From assembly GCA_015232575.1 (NCBI GenBank), contig JADFZL010000002.1, forward strand, positions 248,001 to 312,000: DNA of 64,000 nt. The letters are read 5' to 3'. The number at the start of each line of letters is the position of its first letter. Positions within the stretch are counted from its first letter, which is position 1. Made by a program: the position numbers and the translations under genes. The stretch comes from Candidatus Rifleibacteriota bacterium (GTDB lineage: Bacteria; Muiribacteriota; Ozemobacteria; Ozemobacterales; Ozemobacteraceae). Below are positions 18,480-25,201 of this stretch, piece by piece. A model generated the notes under the pieces. The model did no database searches. It had not been told where the DNA came from and saw only the letters and a program-made list of their open reading frames with translations.

Positions 18480-19160
18480 TTACAATTTATCTTTGTCTCT
18501 GTTTTTTTGGTTTTTATCTTCAAGGCTTTGTAATTTAATGCTACTATACTGAACTTCCAAAGAAATTTTAAAATTGTCGCCTTCTAAGGTTAAAAAAATT
18601 TCAGTGTTCTTTGTCTTCCAGATAGATTGATAAACAAGTTCTCCACAAGAGATAGCCATTCCATAATGTTCAGGATTACTTTTTAAATGGCTCTTTTTCC
18701 AAAATTCATTTGAACGAGCTTTGCCATATTTTGCAGATAATAAATCTTTTAGTAAATTATAATCAGAAATGTAATCATTCTTATTGGTATGTATTTGATC
18801 AATTATATACTTTGTTCTCGTTAATTTTCCTTCTGTGAAAATGTATGCAACAAGGCATTTAAGACCTGAAACATTGTCACTATACAAAATCATAGATTCA
18901 CTTTCGCTGATAATATCAGTATTTTCTGTTTTTTTTATCTCGTCTGGGGTAAAACCCCAGAACGCTTTTCGAAAATCGAATATTTCTGTTGAAGAAGCGA
19001 TTGAGAAGATATCTTGAGATTCAGATGCTGCTTTCCAAGTCCCGTTTTCTAACAAGACTACCTTATCGCCTTTTTCGGTTGTGGCAGAAATTTGAGAATA
19101 AATCGGAAAATTTACTAAAAACAAAAAACTAAGCAACAAAAGAGAAGTATTTTTCATCAA
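18480..19160 (-). CDS. secreted protein of unknown function
   Basis: 226 residues with a clear N-terminal signal peptide (KNTSLLLLSFLFLVNFPIYS, cleavage near 22). An SH3-like stretch GDKVVLLENGTWKAAS follows, then a globular domain to about 200 and a charged Lys/Asp/Asn tail. It lies in the leftward repressor operon direction, so it may be expressed in the lysogen and alter the host envelope (lysogenic conversion). The family is not recognised. The only homology hint is the ENGTWK motif, common in small secreted proteins. Confidence 0.7.
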   Translation of the reverse strand: MMKNTSLLLLSFLFLVNFPIYSQISATTEKGDKVVLLENGTWKAASESQDIFSIASSTEIFDFRKAFWGFTPDEIKKTENTDIISESESMILYSDNVSGLKCLVAYIFTEGKLTRTKYIIDQIHTNKNDYISDYNLLKDLLSAKYGKARSNEFWKKSHLKSNPEHYGMAISCGELVYQSIWKTKNTEIFLTLEGDNFKISLEVQYSSIKLQSLEDKNQKNRDKDKL

Positions 19161-19283
19161 GCCTCCAGTTAAAAAAATCTACCATCAAAACATTAAATCT
19201 TCTTTGTTGTAAGAAGAGTTACTTTCCTATTATGTGAATATTGATATCGGATTCTTCAACGCAAGATTCTTTCAGTGTGATTG

Positions 19284-19829
19284 TCATTGGCGGGTATCTT
19301 TGTCGTTGTTGTGATTTAGAATTTTTGTGTTAGTAGAGTTTTCTGCCTGTTTTTTAAATCCCAGAAATGACCCAACAAGAGTTACTATCGTTGTTCCACC
19401 AATACAAAAAGCTGTGGTGTAGGCTCCAAGCTCCGCCAAGTAGCAGGTAGAAATAATTCCACTTAACCCTATTGTTAATGCAAAATACTGACCTCTGGCT
19501 ATCAGCGAATACTCATTTTCGTCTTTTTGTTTCTCCATTTTTATAATTTCGCACTTGACTTGATGTTCATGAGTCTGCTGCTTTTCTGCCATAATCAATA
19601 TTCGTTCAGGGAAATCAGGACTGACATCCTTAAATTTAATCAAAACTTCAGGTGATGGAAGCGGTCCTGAAAAATGAGAAACTTCTAAACTCATGCTTTG
19701 ACTTACGATCTCTTTAATGGTTTCTTTTTCTATTATGCCATGCGTTTTGCTGCACTCTATTTGTGTATTATTGCCATGATTGCGTTGAAGCTGGTTACTT
19801 CTTCTGTGAAGTTTATTGTTTGCATTCAT
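19284..19829 (-). CDS. DUF2335-like membrane protein
   Basis: 181 residues. The segment HFSGPLPSPEVLIKFKDVSP followed by FPERILIMAEKQQTHEHQ matches the DUF2335 core. Two hydrophobic helices follow (about 113-158), then a short polar tail. Such proteins are frequent in prophages, and no activity is established. By position, downstream of the repressor and on the same strand, it could serve superinfection exclusion. The start overlaps the preceding small gene by 17 bp. Confidence 0.75.
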   Translation of the reverse strand: MNANNKLHRRSNQLQRNHGNNTQIECSKTHGIIEKETIKEIVSQSMSLEVSHFSGPLPSPEVLIKFKDVSPDFPERILIMAEKQQTHEHQVKCEIIKMEKQKDENEYSLIARGQYFALTIGLSGIISTCYLAELGAYTTAFCIGGTTIVTLVGSFLGFKKQAENSTNTKILNHNNDKDTRQ

Positions 19830-20031
19830 CTTTAATTGACGTGCCTTCTTCTAACGATTTAGAAATCAGGTCTCCCGTGTTTTGCCATATTTTCGACAAA
19901 GACTTTCTCTGATCAATATAAAGAGACGGTCGCAGATTTCTTTCTCTTCTTGGCGAATATGAACTTCCAAATAAATCGAAGCAGGAAACAATTCCCTTGA
20001 AAAAACTTTCTCTATTTATAAAAGCATCCAT
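19813..20031 (-). CDS. small phage protein of unknown function
   Basis: About 72 residues from MDAFINRESFFKG. This start is chosen because AAAAGGAGG sits 8 bp upstream, inside the first codons of the longer reading. The protein is basic in the middle (YSPRRERNLRPSLY), with no membrane segment. It lies between the repressor and the DUF2335 gene and overlaps the latter by 17 bp, so it probably belongs to the lysogeny operon. Confidence 0.6.
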   Translation of the reverse strand: MDAFINRESFFKGIVSCFDLFGSSYSPRRERNLRPSLYIDQRKSLSKIWQNTGDLISKSLEEGTSIKDECKQ

Positions 20032-20063
20032 TCTTTTTTCCTCCTTTTGCAATTCTAACTTTT

Positions 20064-20678
20064 CTATATATCTCTTTTTACTCTTTTGCGAACAAGCATT
20101 GTGAATACTCCTACGATGTGTATGTCGTTTGGTTCACAGACTCCGCTGGATATAGGAATAATTATTGGCTCGTATTTCGGATTGTCTGGCTGGAGGACGA
20201 TAGTTCTTTCTTTCTTGTAGAATCTCTTCAGGGTTACTTCACCGTAACAGTTTACCCGGCAGACAACTATATCTCCATTGTGAGGCTCAAGGTCTGTTCT
20301 TACTATAACATAATCACCATCACGCAGCTCTGGTTCCATTGAATCGCCATAAACTTTGAAACCCATTGTTTTGTCAGCTTTGTATTCATATCCAGGCACA
20401 GGAACTTCATCAATGAAGTCTTCAACTGCTTCGATTGCTACACCGGCAGGAACGGTGCCGATTATTTTGACTTTAACCCATCCTTCCGGGACATCAGGGT
20501 CATTGTCTATCAAACTGGAAACGGGCACTTCCAAGGCAGAGGCAATCTTTTCTAAGGTTTTTTGGGTTGGGTTTCCATGAATCATTTGATTTAAGGCTGC
20601 TGGCTTTATTCCAAGGGTTCGAGCAAGCTCGCTTTGGGAAATGTTTTTTTTCAGCAAGACTTGCTTAATTTTATTCAT
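20064..20678 (-). CDS. LexA/CI-like phage repressor (XRE HTH plus S24 peptidase)
   Basis: 204 residues. N-terminal helix-turn-helix about 13-33 (SQSELARTLGIKPAALNQM). A self-cleavage Ala78-Gly79 in VPAG is followed by an S24 peptidase fold with Ser113 (GDSMEPEL) and Lys151 (EVTLKRF). Proteins of this kind keep the prophage silent and cleave themselves when RecA filaments signal DNA damage. The divergent interval to its right holds two operator-like palindromes over a strong rightward promoter. All catalytic residues are present, so the switch looks functional. Confidence 0.92.
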   Translation of the reverse strand: MNKIKQVLLKKNISQSELARTLGIKPAALNQMIHGNPTQKTLEKIASALEVPVSSLIDNDPDVPEGWVKVKIIGTVPAGVAIEAVEDFIDEVPVPGYEYKADKTMGFKVYGDSMEPELRDGDYVIVRTDLEPHNGDIVVCRVNCYGEVTLKRFYKKERTIVLQPDNPKYEPIIIPISSGVCEPNDIHIVGVFTMLVRKRVKRDI

Positions 20679-20706
20679 GTTTTAAAAACCTCAATAAATA
20701 ATTTGT

Positions 20707-20756
20707 ATAAGTTAAAACTTATATGTCTTGACACGCTGTAAGTTTTAGCTTACAAT
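20707..20756 (+). promoter_or_regulatory. early rightward promoter with two repressor operators
   Basis: Promoter: TTGACA (20728-20733), 17 bp, TACAAT (20751-20756). Operators: ATAAGTTAAAACTTAT (20707-20722, perfect 7 bp arms) and GTAAGTTTTAGCTTAC (20738-20753, one arm mismatch), centred 31 bp apart. The second covers the -10, so repressor binding would block early transcription. The first also lies upstream of the repressor gene and could autoregulate it. Confidence 0.8.
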
Positions 20757-20820
20757 ATAACCATAACAAACACAAACAACATAACAATAACAAACTTAAC
20801 CATATCAAAGGAGAAAGCAA

Positions 20821-21000
20821 GTGGAAATGCAAACTCAACCAACAAATCCTGAGGAAAAAATCTCCAATGCGGTTAAAAGATGTATCACTGACCTCAAAGA
20901 ACTCAGACCAAAAGAGAGAGAAGCAGTAATTAATTTATTGAAGACTCTTAATTCCAGTGATGATTCTTGGGATTCAAAAGATCACTTTATTGAATCATAA
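20821..21000 (+). CDS. first early phage gene, small acidic protein
   Basis: 59 residues from a GTG (or the ATG two codons later), with AAAGGAGAAAGCAA just upstream; the gene at 21202 has the same ribosome-site sequence. Helical and charged (LKELRPKEREAVINLLKTL), ending SKDHFIES. The sequence resembles the end of small regulatory or antirepressor-like phage proteins, but no family is recognised. It lies about 58 bp downstream of the repressed promoter. Confidence 0.6.
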   Translation: MEMQTQPTNPEEKISNAVKRCITDLKELRPKEREAVINLLKTLNSSDDSWDSKDHFIES

Positions 21001-21137
21001 GACTTAGTAACGGCTTTTACGACCTTTTCAAACTGTTCAAGAAAATTTTCTGTATCAATTGGAGTAACCATTTTACCACCCAAAATAGCAATACTTATTT
21101 CCTTAGCAATAGTTAAAACAAATTCATTTTTATTCAT
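20982..21137 (-). CDS. small phage protein, antisense to the early operon
   Basis: 51 residues (MNKNEFVLTIAKEISIAILG...) with GAGG 8 bp before the ATG. It ends 19 bp inside the preceding plus-strand gene, tail to tail. Helical, with no known family. The coding-like composition and ribosome site support it as a real small gene. Confidence 0.5.
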   Translation of the reverse strand: MNKNEFVLTIAKEISIAILGGKMVTPIDTENFLEQFEKVVKAVTKSYDSIK

Positions 21138-21201
21138 GTGTTCAAACCTCTATTTTTAATATTTTTAATAACTTAATTAACAAATTCAAAGGAGAAAGCA
21201 A

Positions 21202-21501
21202 GTGGAAATTAAACAATGCCCAGACAGCGAAAATTATTTGAGAATCGCAAGAAATACCCACAGCATACCAACAACCTTCATACTGAAATCTGATGCTGAA
21301 AAAGTCCTGAAAATACTTGAAGTCTTAAAAGAAAGTTCGGTGTCTTCATCAAAGCATATTCTGTATGCAACCTCAGAAATGATCGGCCTTCAATCAGAGT
21401 CCTTTTTACGTGATTTGAGATCTTCTGATCTTCTTTTATTAATTTCATCAGCCTTAACAGACGCTCTTGAATTGAAGAAATCAGTAAACGAACAGAAGTA
21501 G
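21202..21501 (+). CDS. small phage protein of unknown function
   Basis: 99 residues from a GTG, preceded by AAAGGAGAAAGCAA as in the first early gene. Largely helical (SDAEKVLKILEVLKESS; DLLLLISSALTDALELKK). No family recognised. Its 3' third is overlapped on the other strand by a Cys-rich small ORF. Confidence 0.6.
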   Translation: MEIKQCPDSENYLRIARNTHSIPTTFILKSDAEKVLKILEVLKESSVSSSKHILYATSEMIGLQSESFLRDLRSSDLLLLISSALTDALELKKSVNEQK

Positions 21502-21587
21502 TCATCTTGTTCAAAAGTTGTCGTTACCCACATTTTACATTTTTCCATAATGCATTTGTTATTAATTAATGGACAGATTCTATGCAT
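21390..21587 (-). CDS. possible small Cys-rich phage protein
   Basis: 65 residues starting MHRICPLINNKCIMEKCKMW. The spacing CPL-x5-C-x4-C-x-MW followed by a later Cys (DDYFC) is common among tiny phage and host proteins of unknown role. AAGGGGGTTAAG lies upstream of the ATG. It overlaps the 21202 gene antisense by about 110 bp, so only the N-terminal half is free sequence. It could be a chance ORF, but the Cys pattern argues otherwise. Confidence 0.45.
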   Translation of the reverse strand: MHRICPLINNKCIMEKCKMWVTTTFEQDDYFCSFTDFFNSRASVKADEINKRRSEDLKSRKKDSD

Positions 21588-21687
21588 AGTCTTAACCCCC
21601 TTTTCCGGGGCTCCCTCTTAAGTATAACAAACATTAACAAACTTTAACAAATTTAAATCATTTTATTTCAAGCGAGGTTAAAAAGCA

Positions 21688-21858
21688 ATGGAAAAGTTCT
21701 ATAGCGTTTCAGAAGTTGCTCATATACTTGGCATTACAAGACAATCCGTGAGGAAGCTTCCATTGCCATTTATTAAATTGAGCAGAAGGAAGATTCTCCT
21801 CAAAAAAGAAGATTTTAACAAGTTCCTTCAAGACAACACTGAAAGCCCAAGGAGTTGA
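21688..21858 (+). CDS. small helix-turn-helix protein, excisionase-like
   Basis: 56 residues: MEKFYSVSEVAHILGITRQS, then VRKLPLPFIKLSRRKILLKK. This is the MerR/excisionase-type winged helix used by phage Xis and Cox-like proteins. GCGAGG lies 10 bp upstream. The gene leads a run of closely spaced early genes. Between 21502 and 21687 there is only a weak CCCC...GGGG hairpin and AT-rich sequence, presumably with its promoter. Confidence 0.7.
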   Translation: MEKFYSVSEVAHILGITRQSVRKLPLPFIKLSRRKILLKKEDFNKFLQDNTESPRS

Positions 21859-21862
21859 AAAT

Positions 21863-22126
21863 ATGACTGAACAGGAAATCAGTGAATTAAAAGTGACCAT
21901 TCGTGAAGCAGTCCGCGAAGAGTTCAGACACCTTAGGAGAACAACTTCAGCTTCAAGTGATACCTGGATGACTCAAGCCCAGGCCTCTGAATATCTGAAA
22001 ATCAGTCCAAAAACACTCTGTAGGTTACGTGCTGAGGGCAAAATAAAAGGAAAGCTGTTTGGCCAGCGATGGAGATACGACAAAGCGACACTGGATAAAA
22101 CCATGGTTAATCCATGGTTGTCATAG
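21863..22126 (+). CDS. helix-turn-helix domain protein (excisionase/MerR type)
   Basis: 87 residues. A helical N-terminus (EQEISELKVTIREAVREEF) precedes an HTH_17 domain, MTQAQASEYLKISPKTLCRL and then GKIKGKLFGQRWRY. This architecture is typical of DNA-binding excisionases and plasmid or phage regulators. It starts 4 bp after the previous gene, so the two are probably co-translated. Confidence 0.8.
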   Translation: MTEQEISELKVTIREAVREEFRHLRRTTSASSDTWMTQAQASEYLKISPKTLCRLRAEGKIKGKLFGQRWRYDKATLDKTMVNPWLS

Positions 22127-22138
22127 GGAGGAAAAATT

Positions 22139-22315
22139 ATGAAGTTCCACAGATACTATCAGACATGCGCGGCAATCAACAAAGCAAAGCACGAACAAAA
22201 CACTGATCGAGTAATCAGAGGCTGGTCGATTGTCGGCAGGATATGGAGACAAAGAATTAAGAAAATGAAGCACGAAGAGGCTGAAAGTATGTCTGCTGAC
22301 TCTGTCCAAGCGTAA
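22139..22315 (+). CDS. small basic phage protein
   Basis: 58 residues with an excellent ribosome site (GGGAGGAAAAATT-ATG). Basic and helical in the middle (VIRGWSIVGRIWRQRIKKM) with an acidic end. It may bind nucleic acid or membrane, and no family is recognised. It sits within the early operon between the HTH gene and the gene at 22335. Confidence 0.65.
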   Translation: MKFHRYYQTCAAINKAKHEQNTDRVIRGWSIVGRIWRQRIKKMKHEEAESMSADSVQA

Positions 22316-22334
22316 TAAAGCAGGAGATTAATAA

Positions 22335-23228
22335 ATGTCATTAGATGAAATTCACGTTAACGGTTCCTCGATCTCGTTCAGTTGTCTGGTTTCGAAAACC
22401 GACTCTGTGGAAGATTTATTTAAAGCAATGATGGATAAAGATCAGCAGTTTTCACTCGATCCGGAGCGCGCCGGATTTCACGATTGTGAATCAGACGGCG
22501 AGACAGTCAGAGGTTTCTTTTCCGTTGTTGTTCCATTTGAAGTTGAACGTCTTAACGATGGAATAATGTCGAAGTTCCTTCTCAAGAGAATAGAAACCTG
22601 TGAATTCATCCTTTTGAAAGACATGACTTTCGCGTTCGGTAAAAGTTCTGCTCAGAAGAATCTTTCACTGGTTCTTACAATGCTCACAAACTTTGGCGTA
22701 ACACCAGTTGAATATGAATTTCACAATATGAGCCAATTTCAAGATCGTCTTTCAGTGGTTAAATCAATCGTCCTCACAAATCCGAAAACCAGAGAAATTA
22801 GCAAGGCACGACTTGCAGGGCGAATTGAAGATTATACAGATTACGGAATCGTTGAACCCAAGAACCACGAGATAGACAGCGTTTCAGGACTTGTTGATTC
22901 TCCGCTTGGGCCTCTGAATGTCAATCTTTCCAGCAAGGGCAACTTGAGAATTAGCGTTAAAAAAGGTTTTGTTCTGACCGTGAATTGTCTGAAGTGGATT
23001 ATTCGCTTAACAAAAGACAGCTCAAGAGAGAGTGTTCAGGATGATTCAGAACCAACAGAAGATGAAGAAGATGAAGAAGATGAAGACATTTCCGAAGATC
23101 GTTTACATGAAACAATCAAGAAAGCCGCAAAAACGCTCAAAAAAGCTTCTGGCAGAAGCGGAATGACGCTTATCACTCCCACAGACTCAATAAAAATTAA
23201 AGACCCTGATGAGATAAAACATGATTAG
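22335..23228 (+). CDS. early phage protein with acidic linker, function unknown
   Basis: 297 residues, starting after AGCAGGAGATTAATAA. The N-terminal 225 residues look alpha/beta. A strongly acidic stretch (about 236-252) and a basic helical tail (IKKAAKTLKKASGRSG) follow. No family is recognised. Upstream of recombination genes in an early operon, a DNA metabolism role is plausible; an acidic-linker-basic-tail layout occurs in ssDNA-binding and annealing factors. That is inference only. Confidence 0.65.
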   Translation: MSLDEIHVNGSSISFSCLVSKTDSVEDLFKAMMDKDQQFSLDPERAGFHDCESDGETVRGFFSVVVPFEVERLNDGIMSKFLLKRIETCEFILLKDMTFAFGKSSAQKNLSLVLTMLTNFGVTPVEYEFHNMSQFQDRLSVVKSIVLTNPKTREISKARLAGRIEDYTDYGIVEPKNHEIDSVSGLVDSPLGPLNVNLSSKGNLRISVKKGFVLTVNCLKWIIRLTKDSSRESVQDDSEPTEDEEDEEDEDISEDRLHETIKKAAKTLKKASGRSGMTLITPTDSIKIKDPDEIKHD

Positions 23229-23495
23229 CGTAATTCACTTGAAGAAAAAAAAAACATTTGCAAACAGATAACCTGTGGAAAGATATCGTGTGAAAGTTGC
23301 CAATTCCTAGATTATTCAATGACAAGGTGTAAGTTATTCAAACGAAATCTTACACCGACAGCAACAACCTCATATTACAGACTTAAAAAATGTCTTGAGA
23401 GCGAAATAGCCATTCAAGAGACGCTCATATTTCACATTCAAAATAATCTAGGTAGAGATGGAAAACAGATCCTTCAAAGCTTGGTTCGTCTGTGA
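23221..23495 (+). CDS. Cys-rich small protein needing a -1 shift at a run of ten A
   Basis: ATG at 23221 opens a frame (MISVIHLKKKKTF...) that stops after 16 codons. One base back, after the ten-A run at 23245-23254, a second frame without its own start encodes KNICKQITCGKISCESCQFL and on to FHIQNNLGRDGKQILQ, ending 23493-23495. A -1 slip or an eleventh A joins them into about 91 residues with a CxxC/zinc-like pattern. Poly-A runs this long are known sites of transcript slippage. The alternatives are a pseudogene or a sequencing error. The last 10 bases overlap the first tRNA-like element. Confidence 0.5.
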
Positions 23496-23557
23496 TGTAA
23501 CGGTAGCATACTGGTTCGGATAACCAGCAATGTCGGGTTCAAATCCCACCAGACGAA
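23486..23557 (+). tRNA. tRNA-like element 1 (non-canonical anticodon loop)
   Basis: It folds as a cloverleaf: acceptor TCGTCTG/CAGACGA plus A73, D-arm ATGT/GCAT, anticodon stem CTGGT/ACCAG, T-loop TTCAAAT with only three T-stem pairs. The anticodon loop reads TCGGATA, putting C where T33 should be, so the anticodon (GGA or, shifted, CGG) cannot be assigned. No CCA is encoded. It is either a degenerate or an unusual phage tRNA. Confidence 0.55.
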
Positions 23558-23662
23558 ATGTTGCGTTGTGAGTCCGTGGCTCGGCGCAATGATGTAAGCA
23601 GTAAAATTATTCAATAATTTTTGGTCATTTCTATCGTTTTCGCGGAGCAATCCGCATTTTTT

Positions 23663-23724
23663 GGAGCTGTGGTGAAATTGGTAGACACCCTTGGTTAATG
23701 CAGGTTCGAGTCCGGCCAGCTCCA
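23663..23724 (+). tRNA. tRNA-like element 2, tRNA-Leu-like but lacking the anticodon arm
   Basis: Perfect 7 bp acceptor GGAGCTG/CAGCTCC plus A73. A Leu/Ser-type D-arm, GGTGAAATTGGTAGACACC, is followed by only about 10 nt (CTTGGTTAAT) and then the T-arm with TTCGAGT loop. Total 62 nt, about 23 shorter than a tRNA-Leu. The missing part is the anticodon stem-loop and variable arm, so it cannot decode. It may be a deletion product or a tRNA mimic. Confidence 0.6.
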
Positions 23725-23819
23725 CTGAGGCGAAGCGCCTTAGCCTCCAAACCTCAAAACAGCAGGGGAACATAATTACGCGCAGAAGCTGTGACAAGCC
23801 GGGAAAGACCGGCAAATAT

Positions 23820-23906
23820 GGGATGTTAGCTTAGAACTGGATAAAGCGGTCGTGAAGGCTTCCGGAAGCATCACGAAGAGTATGGAGTTCAAATCTCCAA
23901 CATCCT
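23820..23906 (+). tRNA. tRNA-like element 3, enlarged anticodon arm
   Basis: Acceptor GGGATGT/ACATCCT (G-T outer pair), canonical D-arm GCTT/AAGC with AGAACTGGATA loop, and perfect T-arm TGGAG-TTCAAAT-CTCCA. In place of a 17 nt anticodon arm there is a 6 bp stem TCGTGA/TCACGA enclosing 15 nt that contain the palindrome GCTTCCGGAAGC. No standard 7 nt anticodon loop can be drawn. Between elements 2 and 3 lie two hairpins (GGCGAAGCGCC; CCGG...CCGG) and no gene. Confidence 0.55.
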
Positions 23907-23974
23907 TTTGAACCTGATTGTCTGTCTGGACAACGGACCTTCAGATCAAAAAAAAAATACGGAGGCAAACATAA

Positions 23975-25201
23975 ATGGCAATTAAAAATCTTATCAGACG
24001 TGAACTGGCTGTCATTGGCCGCATTAAAATCGGAGGTCTGGAATCTACAAAACGAAAGACAGCCGAGGGCAAAGAATGGCAGGCACCGGTTAAGTATGAT
24101 CATTTTCAGATCAAAACCATGGACCGAGGGCAAGACGGAAATTTTCTAGTAGACCAGGCATTACAGGAAAAAATAGGGGAAAAACCCAGAGAACTAGAAA
24201 TAATGCTTCTCTATAACGACAACGAACTCAATTTTCGAACAGAAATGGCATGGTATCAGGGTCGAAAATGTTTATGCCGTGGCGATGGCGAAAAAGCTCA
24301 AAGGATTGATTATGACAAGAAAACCGTCACTGAAATTTGTTGTCCATGCAGTAAGAAAGACGAACCCAGAGGCTGTAAACCACATGGAACACTTCTCTGT
24401 ATTTTGAAAGATGCTGAAATTGCCGGTGGAGTCTGGAAATTTTCAACCACTTCATGGAACACCATTGCTAATATTCAAAGTTCGCTTGATTTCATAAGTC
24501 TTTGCGCGGGTGGCAAACTTGCCGGTATTCCCTTATCAATGCGACTTTACCAGAAAGAAGCTATGACACCAGACGGATCTCCGACAAAGATCTGGATCGT
24601 TGGATTGTTTTACAAGGGCTCTCCTGTTCAGATGCTTGAAAATGCCATTGTAAACGAAAAGCGCAGACTTGAAGCCGGAATAAAACTCGAACTGCTTGAA
24701 TACCAGGTCAGGAATCAAATGCAGAATGAAATCAGAAGTATTGATGAAATTGGTCCCACAGATCCGGATGAGCTTGAAGAATTTCACCCTGAGCATGAAG
24801 TTGAAAAGCCTTCCATCAAAGATGTTCTGACGAATGTATCAAATCCCCAGGAAGCAACTACTGAGAAAAAAACTGTTTCTGGCCAGAATGAAAACACAGA
24901 CAAAAACAATGTTCCAGAGAATGTTACTGAAAAACCTGTGGTGAATGAAACAACGACTCAGGCAGCAAATCAGAATTCAGATGCATCAGAAACGAAACTC
25001 ACGAAAAATGACATGCTCAAAGAAATTGCTCTCGTCAGAACAAAATCAGGAGTAACAACCGGACAGTTTATTATGTTAGTGGGTGCCGTTCCGGGATGCA
25101 AAGCTGGAACTGATTCAAAAGTCTGGACTGATGATCAGACTGCAATGATCTTGCAAAAATTGAAAGAGAAATATCCCACTCCCCAGGGAGCTGCAGCATG
25201 A
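23975..25201 (+). CDS. recombination directionality factor-like phage protein with Cys cluster
   Basis: 408 residues, starting after ACGGAGGCAAACATAA. It opens LIRRELAVIGRIKIGG and has KCLCRGDGEKAQ near 100 and Cys-rich CCPCSKKDEPRGCKPHG near 123-139. It then has WKFSTTSWNTIANIQSSLDF. This layout matches phage proteins annotated as gp3-like recombination directionality factors or metal-binding hydrolase-like proteins. The Cys/His cluster probably binds zinc. A long Glu/Thr/Asn-rich linker (about 265-340) separates a C-terminal helical domain. It ends 4 bp inside the nuclease gene, giving translational coupling. Confidence 0.65.
   Translation: MAIKNLIRRELAVIGRIKIGGLESTKRKTAEGKEWQAPVKYDHFQIKTMDRGQDGNFLVDQALQEKIGEKPRELEIMLLYNDNELNFRTEMAWYQGRKCLCRGDGEKAQRIDYDKKTVTEICCPCSKKDEPRGCKPHGTLLCILKDAEIAGGVWKFSTTSWNTIANIQSSLDFISLCAGGKLAGIPLSMRLYQKEAMTPDGSPTKIWIVGLFYKGSPVQMLENAIVNEKRRLEAGIKLELLEYQVRNQMQNEIRSIDEIGPTDPDELEEFHPEHEVEKPSIKDVLTNVSNPQEATTEKKTVSGQNENTDKNNVPENVTEKPVVNETTTQAANQNSDASETKLTKNDMLKEIALVRTKSGVTTGQFIMLVGAVPGCKAGTDSKVWTDDQTAMILQKLKEKYPTPQGAAA

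Noticed and set aside
23474..23815. Minus-strand 113-residue ORF
   Set aside because: It is the reverse reading of two tRNA-like elements, with no ribosome site or known pattern.
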